DNA from: Mesorhabditis belari
Lineage: Eukaryota; Nematoda; Chromadorea; Rhabditida; Rhabditidae
NCBI GenBank assembly: GCA_958450365.1
Contig: CAUEEP010000735.1
Location: 2,880,001-2,944,000 of the forward strand
Length of the DNA stretch: 64,000 nt
Reading direction: 5' to 3'
Shown here: positions 56,601 to 64,000 of the stretch, piece after piece
Layout of the letters: the number at the start of each line of letters is the position of its first letter
Numbering within the stretch: position 1 is the stretch's first letter
Translations under genes and position numbers: made by a program
The notes under the pieces: model-generated
What the model saw: the letters and a program-made list of their open reading frames with translations, nothing else
Told to the model about the DNA's origin: nothing
Database searches by the model: none

Positions 56601-59600
56601 AGTTGGCCAGTTGGCCATTGTTGAGTTGGCCAGTTGGCCATTGTTGAGTTGGCCAGTTGGCCAGTTGGCCATTATTGAGTTGGCCAGTTGGCCATTGTTG
56701 AGTTGGCCAGTTGGCCATTGTTGAGTTGGGCCAGTTGGCCAGTTGGCCATTGTTGAGTTGGCCAGTTGGCCATTGTTGAGTTGGCCAGTTGACTATTGTT
56801 GAGTTGGCCAGTTGGCCATTGTTGAGTTGGCCAGTTGGCCATTGTTGAGTTGGCCAGTTGGCCAGTTGGCCATTGTTGAGTTGGCCAGTTGGCCATTGTT
56901 GAGTTGGCCAGTTGGCCAGTTGGCCATTGTTGAGTTGGCCAGTTGGCCATTGTTGAGTTGGCCAGTTGACTATTGTTGAGTTGGCCAGTTGGCCATTGTT
57001 GAGTTGGCCAGTTGGCCATTGTTGAGTTGGCCAGTTGGCCAGTTGGCCATTGTTGAGTTGCCCAGTTGGCCAGTTGGCCATTGTTGAGTTGGCCAGTTGG
57101 CCATTGTTGAGTTGGCCAGTTGGCCATTGTTGAGTTGGCCAGTTGACTATTGTTGAGTTGGCCAGTTGGCCATTGTTGAGTTGGCCAGTTGGCCAGTTGG
57201 CCATTGTTGAGTTGCCCAGTTGGCCAGTTGGCCATTGTTGAGTTGGCCAGTTGGCCATTGTTGAGTTGGCCAGTTGGCCATTGTTGAGTTGGCCAGTTGA
57301 CTATTGTTGAGTTGGCCAGTTGGCCATTGTTGAGTTGGCCAGTTGGCCATTGTTGAGTTGGCCAGTTGGCCATTGTTGAGTTGGCCAGTTGACTATTGTT
57401 GAGTTGGCCAGTTGGCCATTGTTGGTTCATTGGCCAGTTGGCCATTGTTGAGTTGGCCAGTTGGCCATTGTTGAGTTGGCCAGTTGACTATTGTTGAGTT
57501 GGCCAGTTGGCCATTGTTGAGTTGGCCAGTTGGCCATTGTTGAGTTGGCCAGTTGGCCATTGTTGAGTTGGCCAGTTGGCCAGTTGACCATTGTTCATTT
57601 GACCAGTTGGCCATTGTTCAGTTGGGCAGTTGGTCATTGTTCAGTTGACCAGTTGACTTTCCCTTGTCAGTCAAATTTCATTGTGCTAACGATCGATTTC
57701 AATTTGAATTTGAATCAGAGAATTGAATCGGCGAATTTCAATCAAAGAACAAAACTAACAATTGAACATTGGAAAACTGGAAGCTAAACCTTTCTCATCT
57801 TTTCTTAGCGTTTTCTGCGTCTGCTTTCTGATAATTTGTCTGATGATGAAGCTGATAACACTTGAAGAAAGCCTACAAAAGCTCCAAAAGTCTCACCTTG
57901 TACATGACTTGTGTAAACGACTTTAAGTCGATCCAATCCAATCGCCACAATCACATTTGAGTTCGCATAAAAGCCCAAAGCCGAGAGAAACATGTAAAAC
58001 TTGCAGCCATAATTCCCAAAGTGCCACTCAACGGTGAAAAGCCAAACGATCTGAAAATTTGGATTCAAGTTTTGGATTCAATTTTAAAGCTTTCTGGTTT
58101 TGCTTGGAATGGTTTACTGCTAAGAATTGGATAATTTGACTAAACCATTTCACTTTGGTTGTTAGATTTTGAGGAAACGTTTTTCTTTTCATAATCTTTA
58201 AACATTTACAAATCCTACAGTTTTCAAAAAGGCTCGATTTTTCGCTCGATTTTGAAAAGTCTTGCAAAATCTAGTGCACATTTAGCATCAAAATCTAGTG
58301 CATATTTAGCACCAAAGTCTAGTGCATTAGCATCAAAATCTAGTGCACATTTAGCACTAAAATCTAGTGAACATTTAGCACCAAAATCTAGTGAACATTT
58401 AACATCAAAATCTAGTGAACATTTAACATCAAAATCTGCACATTTAGCACTAAAATCTAGTGCACATTTAGCACCAAAATCTAGTGCATATTTAGCATCA
58501 AAATCTAGTGAACATTTAACATCAAAATCTGCACATTAAGCACCAAAATCTAGTGCACATTAAGCACCAAACTAGTGCACATTAAGCACCAAAATCTAGT
58601 GCCCATTTAGCACCATCTAGTGCACATTTAGCACCAAAATCTAGTGCACATTAAGCACCAAACTAGTGCACATTAAGCACCAAAATCTAGTGCACATTAA
58701 GCACCAAACTAGTGCACATTTAGTACCAAAATCTAGTGCACATTATGCATCAAAATCTAGTGCACATTAAGCACCAAACTAGTGCACATTTAGCACCAAA
58801 ATCTAGTGCACATTAAGCACGAAACTAGTGCACATTAAGCACCAAAATCTAGTGCCCATTTAGCACCATCTAGTGCACATTTAGCACCAAAATCTAGTGC
58901 ACATTATGCACCAAAATCTAGTGCCCATTTAGCACCATCTAGTGCATATTTAGCACCAAAATCTAGTACACATTTAACACCAAAATCTAGTGCACATTAA
59001 AGATTAAAAGTCGTTTTTAGCATAGAATCTATCGATTTTTCAAAGTTTGATAGGAAAAAGTTGAAAAACTAGCTTTAAAGTTATCTAATTTTTAAATTAG
59101 AGTCAATTAGAGTCAATTAAAGTCAATTAAAGTCAATTTTTCTTATTGAATAAAGCTTAAAAGCTTAAAATAAAGCTTTCTTTGCTTAAAAAGAAAGCTT
59201 AAAGAAAAAAACCCAAAACTTGATTGGGTTTTCAATTGGAATTAATCATAAAAACTCAAATTTCTATTGCCTAAAAAGTTTTAGAATTAATTTTTCTTGT
59301 AATTCGTTTTTTTCAATCTCTAACCGGAACTGAAATCCCTCAAATTTTCTTTTAAAGATTTTCCCAGCTTTTCCCAATAAAATGATGAGAGATAAATTGA
59401 ATTAGAGAAAAGCTTTATGAACAGATTCAATTGATTTGAAAGAAAACATTCTGAAATTCATTTCTGCGAAAACAAATTTCGAAATTCATCGAAATTCTTC
59501 TTAACTGAAGCCTTAAGAGTGTAAAATAAAGGCTTTGCTGGCTTGGCTAGCTAAATAACTGGAAAAAGTGAAAGTTGAGCAAGTAAAATGTTCAAATCTA

Positions 59601-62600
59601 GAAAAGCATCCTTTCTAGTGCACTGGATTCTTTATTTTTATTTCATTTATTTAATTTCTTTTTTATTTAATCAAGAAAACTAAAGAATTAAGTAGCCAGA
59701 AAGCGCGCGTTTATCAGCAAAGTCGACTAGCTTGACTGGCTTGGCTAGCTGGCTTGGCTGGCTTGGCTGGCTAGCTTGGCTGGCTTGACTAGCTTAGCTA
59801 GCTGGCTTCGCTGGCTGGCTTGGCTGGCTGGCTTGGCTAGCTGGCTTGGCTGGCTGGCTTGGCTGGCTAGCTTGGCTGGCTAGCTTGGCTGGCTTGACTA
59901 GCTTAGCTGGCTGGCTTGGCTGGCTTGGCTGGCTTGACACTAGCTGGCTGGCTTGGCTGGCTGGGCTGGCTTGGCTGGCTTGGCTGGCTAGCTTGGCTAG
60001 CTGGCTTGGCTAGCTGGCTTGGCTGGCTGGCTTGGCTAGCTGGCTTGGCTGGCTGGCTTGGCTGGCTTGACTAGCTTAGCTGGCTGGCTTGGCTGGCTTG
60101 ACTGGCTTGACTAGCTTAGCTGGCTGGCTTGGCTGGCTTGGCTAGCTTGCCTGGCTTGGCTGGCTTGGCTGGCTTGGCTAGCTTGCCTAGCTTTGCTGGC
60201 TTGCTGGCTTTGCTGACTTGGTTGTACTTTGTGCTCTAAACGCAAGCCACCTAGCGGATTGGATATTCTCACAAAAAATCCAGATATTTCTATTGAAAAT
60301 CAAGAACCTAATGCGCTAGAGATCTCGTGTTTAGCACAAAGTAGGTAGGGGCTGTGCGCCAGCCAAGACATTGTTGAGCTTGACTGGCTTGGCTGTACTA
60401 AATCAGCCACAAAGTACAATTGAGACTATGAAAAAGCTATTGAAGATTAAATGTGATTAAAACAAACCTTTCCCAATCCGTGAAACAAAATGATGAAATC
60501 GGTGACACAAAGGTTTAGCTTGAAGAGGGTGAATGACGTCATATGGTAGGGGCCAGCGAGGAAACTCGTTCGAGCCGTCGGGGTTCTAGAATTTCGATTT
60601 TTATTTGAAATTTCACTTTAATCAATTTCCATATAATAAATTTAGATGTGCTTTCTTTTTTGGCATAAATTTTCTTAAAGATCACCGATCAAAACTCCGA
60701 CAAAATTTCAATTCTTTGAAGTTTACACGGAAAATCGGCAATTTTGGGATTAACAAGTTCGAGAAAAACGTTTTTTTTTGAGATTTTACGTGTTTCCGGT
60801 TTAGATACAAGAACTTTGATCAAGGAAAATTCAAGAAATGTATTCAATTTTTAGGCTAAAAAAGCTCTGATAGTAGATTTGATCCAAGAACACTACTGAA
60901 TTTCAAAATCACAAAAAACGTGAACTTTAAACGCTTCTAACTTGCTTCAAACTTTCTGATTAACATGGTCTATAGCTCAAAAAATAGAGAATCTCAAGAG
61001 CTTTTGAATGGAGGAAAGTAAACACGAAAATATTGATTCTAAAGAAAGTTACAGTGGCTTGTAGTCTGACTCACGCAAGTACAGTCCGTCGGACTACAAA
61101 CCACTGTAACTTTCTTTAGCATTAACATTTTTCTGTCTATTTTCCTCCATTCAAAAGCTCTTGAGATTCTCTATTTTTTGAGCCATAAACCATACCAATC
61201 CGACAAATTTGAAGCAAGTTAGAAGCGTTTAAAGTTCACGTTTTTTTGATATGACGAACTGTCACACTGAAAACGCTTCTAACTTGCTCCAAACTTTCTG
61301 ATTGATATGATCTATAGCTCAAAAGATAGAAAATCTCAAGAGCTTTCGAATGGAAGAAAGTAAACAAGAAAATATTGATTCTAAAGAAAGTTACAGTGGC
61401 TTGTAGTCTGACTCACGCATGTACAGTCCGTCGGACTACAAGCCACTGTAACTTTCTTTAGAATTGATATTTTTCTGTCTACTTTCCTCCATTCAAAAGC
61501 TCTTGAGATTATCTATTTTTTGAGCCATAAACCATACCAATCCGACAAATTTGAAGCAAGTTAGAAGCGTTTAAAGTTCACGCTTTTTTGATATGACGAA
61601 CTGTCACACTAAAAACGCTTCTAACTTGCTCCAAACTTCCTAATTGATATGATCTTTTTTTTCCTGATTTTCAGCTGATTCTTTGACCTTTTTGCCATTC
61701 TTCAAATCATACTCGTGATTCTTTAACCTCAAAAACTTTCATTGAAAAAAAATTTTCTAAAGATTTACGCGAATTAGAAGAAAAAGATAATCCAATATGT
61801 CAAAAACAAAAAAAAAATTCGAAAATTGAATATCTAGGGGATTTGTGGGGGAAATTAATAAACAAGAAAACAAAAATCTCAGAAAAAGAAAACGTAAAAC
61901 TAATGAATTACGTGTTTTTTGGATTTAGCACAAAAAAAATGAGCAATTTGAGTAAACAAGATTATAGGGTGTCATTAAAAATGAAGAATTTCGTTCAAAT
62001 TTTGATACGAATCTATTCATTTTTAGCTATGAGTCAAGTTTATGCAATTTTTTTTGGAAACACACCCTTTCTGGCGCAATTCTTCGTTTTTCTTTGGTTG
62101 AGTTACCCAATTTTGAGAAGGCTCAAGAAAATCGAGTACAATGTTAAATCTAGCACGCACTATATAGTTAAAGTTTCATTCTGGAAAGCACACTATTTAA
62201 TGAAGACGATTCTCGGGGCACTTTTCCTCATTTTTCTTGGGTTGAGTTACCCAATTTCAAGAAGACCCAAGAAAATCGTGTACAATGTTAAATCTAGCAC
62301 CCACTATATAGTCAAAGTTTCATTCTGGAACGCACACTATTTAATGAAGACGGTTTTGGGGGCACTTTTCCTCATTTTTCTTTGGTTGAGTTACCCAATT
62401 TCGGGAGCAGTGGAGAAACTCGTGTACACTGCTGAATCTTGCTAGATCCCCTAAGCAAAGTTTCATTCTGGAACGCACACTATCTAATGGACACGGTTTT
62501 GGGGGCACTTTTCCTTATTTTTCTTTGGTTGAGTTACTCAATTTCAAGAAGACCCAAGAAAATCGTGTACAATGTTAAATCTAGCACCCACTATTTAGTC

Positions 62601-63121
62601 AAAGTTTCATTCTGGAACGCACACTATTTAATGAAGACGGTTTTGGGGGCACTTTTCCTCATCTTTCTTTCTTTGAGTTACCCAATTTCAAGAAGACCCA
62701 AGAAAATCGTGTACGCTGCTGAATCTTGCTAGATCCCCTAAGCAAAGTTTCATTCTGGAACGCACACTATCTAATGGATAGGTTTTTGGATGTACTTTCT
62801 CCATTTTCGTATGGTTGAGTTACCCAACTTCAAGAAGACCCAAGAAAATCGTGTACAATGTTAACTCTAGCACGCACTATATAGTATATACTATATAATC
62901 CGTATAAAAAAGTTCACAAATCTTGCTTTCAATCATTTCCCAAACATTCCTCACCTTGATGCTCGCAACAATTTCCCAAAAACAATGAGATTTAATAAAA
63001 TAGCGACTGAAATAGTCACTGACAAGGCGATGATTTCAATATTTTCGATGAATAGCCTCTTTGGTGCACTTTGTGCTGAAGAATTGCCGTTATTTTGCAA
63101 AATCTCTTCCAAATCTGTCAT
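47695..63121 (-). CDS. Class A peptide GPCR, GnRH/AKH/vasopressin-receptor type, 354 aa, no C-terminal tail
   Basis: Nine exons: 63121-62955, 60585-60468, 58050-57897, 53913-53774, 50682-50537, 50478-50408, 49504-49432, 49109-49032, 47812-47695 (1065 nt with stop). All seven spans are present. N-terminus with NSS (13-15) glycosylation site; TM1 about 30-52 (LLNLIVFGKLL); TM2 LNLCVTDFIILF with Asp85; TM3 Cys111, then FYANSNVIVAIGLDRLKVVY with the DRY motif as D135-R-L; TM4 Trp162; Cys189 in loop 2 for the disulphide; TM5 Pro223; TM6 HCMMWLPYNLI (CWxP as M-W-L-P); TM7 NSLINPLLYAY (NPxxY 345-349). It ends QCR* five residues after NPxxY. TM3 and TM6-7 most resemble GnRH/AKH/vasopressin receptors. 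The exon 5-6 join (50537/50478) uses donor AC|GTTTAC; the neighbouring donor AAA|GTTTGC would break the frame. An acceptor lies 5 nt before the ATG. Confidence 0.9.
48655..48815. repeat. Minisatellite CTACAATAATCCAGA
   Basis: About nine units of cagactacaataatc type in receptor intron 8. The nearby 48100-48345 stretch has only an unsupported 68-codon frame. Confidence 0.85.
49629..49701 (+). pseudogene. tRNA-like sequence in receptor intron 6/7 region
   Basis: GACCCGTGGCGCAGTGGATAG is a good 5' acceptor plus D-arm start, and GCGGGTTCGATCCTCGC a fair T-arm, in the right spacing. The anticodon stem does not close and the 3' acceptor strand (gtttggc) does not match, so this is probably a tRNA-derived remnant. 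Confidence 0.4.
49813..49888. repeat. ACAGACAG/ACAAACAG microsatellite
   Basis: Tandem acag/acaa tetramers in receptor intron 6; frames over it are artefacts. Confidence 0.9.
50213..50392. mobile_element. 180-bp MITE with CTATCATTCGACGCAGAATA termini
   Basis: Left CTATCATTCGACGCAGAATA and right TATTCTGCATCGAGTGATAG pair, followed by a second pairing block (agtaactcaaaatataatat). It ends 16 bp from the 3' border of receptor exon 6 (50408-50478). The terminus resembles the internal hairpin at 23928 (tatcattcaacgcagaatca). Confidence 0.8.
50690..51475. repeat. 20-25-bp minisatellite AAATTTGGTTCCTTATCTCT
   Basis: Over thirty units, interrupted at 51200-51360 by unrelated sequence. It begins 8 bases beyond receptor exon 50537-50682 and so abuts the acceptor region. 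Confidence 0.92.
51480..52135. other. No gene recognised (receptor intron 4)
   Basis: AT-rich intron sequence; aagcattt words near 52080-52150. Confidence 0.5.
52203..52532 (+). mobile_element. 5'-truncated LINE 3' end with 66-bp flanking direct repeats
   Basis: Frame up to 52432 reads FASNASLSNSFPVRAARLWN, LLPNDIREIQSLFIFKKRID, the 'R...LWN.LP..IR...S...FK' C-terminus of LINE reverse-transcriptase proteins, then a 3' UTR ending gaataaagtattattattat. Direct repeats at 52137-52202 and 52533-52598 are identical or nearly so. It lies in receptor intron 4 on the opposite strand to the receptor. Confidence 0.85.
53405..53655. repeat. Minisatellite AAAGGAGATTT / AAAGGAGCTTT
   Basis: About twenty 11-bp units in receptor intron 4; 52600-53400 contains two diverged copies of an AT-rich segment (ttttcaagttttcaattagt) and no gene. 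Confidence 0.88.
54045..54505. repeat. Minisatellite GGCTCGAATTAGGCTCGAAA
   Basis: About forty ggctcga(aa/att) words with a higher-order period near 110 bp (54225-54480); receptor intron 3. Confidence 0.92.
54510..55560. other. No gene recognised (receptor intron 3)
   Basis: Contains two diverged copies of an ~160-bp segment (54728-54850 and 54895-55025, both with cacaatcgcgtcgtctc or cacagtcgcgtcgtctc). A minus-strand 65-codon frame at 55274-55471 is unsupported. Confidence 0.5.
55568..55722. repeat. TGATATCAC(CC)TCT array
   Basis: About twelve 13-bp-like units around the palindrome TGATATCA, abutting a fragment (55722-55763) of the tRNA-like sequence at 55828-55899. Confidence 0.85.
55828..55899 (-). 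tRNA. tRNA-like gene, loop reads CTGATAA (GAT, Ile), possibly a pseudogene
   Basis: 72 nt with tRNA spacing: D-arm GCTC...GAGC closes, loop CTGATAA puts GAT at the anticodon position, and T-arm AAGGGTTCAATTCCCCT is nearly complete. The acceptor strands (GGCGCAA / TGGGTCC) mismatch at several positions and the anticodon stem has one mismatch, which argues for a decayed or tRNA-derived copy. A second copy of its 5' half lies just left, at 55722-55763. Confidence 0.45.
56020..56086 (+). pseudogene. tRNA-like sequence, loop ATGCAAG
   Basis: GGCTGAGTGGTAAAGAG resembles a D-arm and CTGGTTCGAGTCCGG a T-arm; acceptor ends cagcggc/gtagctg pair mostly. The anticodon stem is weak (GCA would mean Cys). 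Probably a tRNA relic. Confidence 0.4.
56283..57660. repeat. 1.4-kb minisatellite, TTGGCCAGTTGGCCATTGTT
   Basis: About 55 units of 'gagttggccagttggccattgtt' (23 bp) with frequent 32-bp versions carrying an extra ggccagttg, and every few units a gactattgtt variant, which gives a higher-order pattern. Receptor intron 3. It yields apparent ORFs of up to 335 codons that are artefacts. Confidence 0.96.
58262..59002. repeat. 24-bp minisatellite AAAATCTAGTGCACATTTAG
   Basis: About thirty units (tagtgcacatttagcaccaaaatc), with shortened units (accatctag, accaaactag) in the second half; receptor intron 2. Confidence 0.93.
59005..59715. other. No gene recognised (receptor intron 2)
   Basis: AT-rich intron DNA with short agtcaatta repeats near 59100. 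Confidence 0.5.
59718..60228. repeat. Minisatellite GGCTTGGCTGGCTAGCTT
   Basis: 510 bp of ggcttggct and ggctagctt words, CTGG/CTAG based; receptor intron 2, 240 bp from exon 60468-60585. Confidence 0.93.
60925..61640. mobile_element. Two tandem copies of a ~320-bp hairpin element
   Basis: Copy 1 (about 60930-61245) and copy 2 (about 61272-61590) each consist of two ~140-bp inverted arms ('gaaagttacagtggcttgta' pairs with 'tacaagccactgtaactttc') around the loop ctgactcacgc(a)(a/t)gtacagtccgtc. A third left arm begins at 61612. Receptor intron 1. No ORF; no clear target duplication. Confidence 0.82.
62068..62900 (+). repeat. 144-bp satellite, block 1, with a preserved 48-codon frame
   Basis: Successive units start 'gttgagttacccaatttc' at 144, 144, 143, 144 and 142 bp intervals. 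Two monomer types alternate: one with agaagacccaagaaaatc and gcacccactatatagtc, the other with gggagcagtggagaaact and ttgctagatcccctaagc. One frame stays open over 48 residues per unit (SYPISRRPKKIVYNVKSSTH ... LGALFLIFLWL), including a 61843-62445 ORF. The frame has an apparent membrane span per unit, but stops in the second monomer type argue against a working gene. Receptor intron 1. Confidence 0.85.
62901..62954. other. Spacer between satellite and receptor exon 1
   Basis: Contains ctatatagtatatactatata, a short palindrome at the array edge, then the donor of receptor exon 1. Confidence 0.5.
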
Positions 63122-63129
63122 CTAATCTG

Positions 63130-63528
63130 AAATTTGACGTAAGTAAAGCTAGAAAGTAGGTTAAAAATGGATTAATATGTAAAGAATTAAATAAGAATCG
63201 ATTTAAACAAGAAAACGTCAAAATGAACGTACAAGAAATGAAGGAATGAACGTAAAAGAAAAGAAAAAAAGGAATTGGAAGTGGGAGGAATCAAATAGTC
63301 AAAATAAATCAAAATAAATCAAAATTTGCAATAAAATTAGACAAAAATTAATCAAATTAAGGAGAAAACGAGAAAAAAAAGATGAAAATCGGTCAAATTC
63401 TTCAGATTCTCAACAAAATTCGATCAAATTTGGCAAGCCAAAGCGAAAATTTCCCAGAAACAACAGGCACACCTTGTGAATTTCAGTAAAGTTCAGTAAC
63501 TAAACCAAAATCTGTGCAATAGGAAGTC
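63130..63528. other. Presumed 5' flank of the receptor gene
   Basis: AT-rich sequence upstream (minus strand) of the receptor start. Short caaaataaat words, no exon. The promoter is not recognisable. Confidence 0.4.
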
Positions 63529-63529
63529 T

Positions 63530-64000
63530 TTGGGGCACTTTTCCTCATTTTTCTTTGGTTGAGTTACCCAATTTCGAGAAGACTCAAGAAAATCGAGTAC
63601 AATGTTAAATCCAGCACCCACTATATAGTCAAAGTTTCATTCTGGAACGCACACTATTTAATGAAGACGGTTTTGGGGGCAGTTTTCCTCATTTTTCTTT
63701 GGTTGAGTTACCCAATTTCGGGAGCAGTGGAGAAACTCGTGTACACTGCTGAATCTTGCTAGATCCCCTAAGCAAAGTTTCATTCTGGAAAGCACACTAT
63801 TTAATGAAGACGATTCTCGGGGCGCTTTTCCTCATTTTTCTTTGGTTGAGTTACCCAATTTCAAGAAGACCCAAGAAAATCGTGTACAATGTTAAATCTA
63901 GCACCCACTATATAGTCAAAGTTTCATTCTGGAACTCACACTATTTAATGAAGACGGTTTTGGGGGCAATTTTCCTCATTTTTCTTTGGTTGAGTTACCC
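63530..64000 (+). repeat. 144-bp satellite, block 2, running off the right edge
   Basis: Same two monomer types as block 1 and same orientation; three and a half units visible. The receptor's first exon is thus enclosed between two satellite blocks. Confidence 0.88.

Noticed and set aside
56251..57258. 335-codon minus-strand open frame rich in ANWPTQQWPTGQLNN
   Set aside because: It is read-through of the ttggccagttggccattgtt minisatellite; all frames of the array give similar ORFs and no flanking exon supports a gene.

Overview
This is AT-rich eukaryotic DNA, most likely from a nematode. Coding exons are short and joined by GT...AG introns, several only 39-90 bases long, with acceptors of the TTTCAG type. 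All four structural genes have a splice acceptor within about 65 bases upstream of the start codon (2 to 63 bases), which is the pattern left by spliced-leader trans-splicing. The predicted neuropeptide receptor also resembles receptors that nematodes have in several copies. The phylum is an inference; no rRNA or mitochondrial marker lies in the window.

I could assemble four multi-exon genes by hand, with every exon junction in frame. (1) Minus strand, 927-5235, open at the left edge: an RG-rich mRNA-export adaptor with an N-terminal UAP56-binding motif (ALYREF/UIF type). (2) Plus strand, 27173-30285: a 197-residue protein with four membrane spans and no recognised family. (3) Plus strand, 42773-47089: a 285-residue secreted protein made only of the first macroglobulin (MG) domains of the alpha-2-macroglobulin/TEP family. 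(4) Minus strand, 47695-63121: a complete nine-exon, 354-residue class A peptide GPCR of GnRH/AKH/vasopressin-receptor type that ends five residues after NPxxY, with no cytoplasmic tail.

Layout: 1-5.2 kb adaptor gene with minisatellite-filled introns; 5.3-26 kb intergenic, mostly repeats (minisatellites, tRNA-derived repeats, four tandem Tc3-like helix-turn-helix remnants, a TTAA-flanked piggyBac-like element, a large foldback element with an ORF in each arm, a mariner-type MITE, GGG-ended foldback elements); 26-30.3 kb four-span gene with a duplicated first exon; 30.3-42.5 kb repeats and foldback elements, including a 1-kb array of a 20-bp unit; 42.7-47.1 kb MG-domain gene with a dead ISXO2-like transposase in its last intron; 47.7-63.1 kb receptor gene whose introns hold long minisatellites, a 5'-truncated LINE, tRNA-like sequences and hairpin elements; 62.0-64.0 kb a 144-bp satellite that surrounds the receptor's first exon.

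The genes do not form a pathway. The most distinctive theme is how sequence was inserted. Several unrelated insertions are bracketed by unusually long direct repeats (about 49, 66, 145, 175 and 246 bp), while another set of foldback elements has clean 8-bp target duplications. Most open frames in the window are read-through of tandem repeats and are not annotated as genes.
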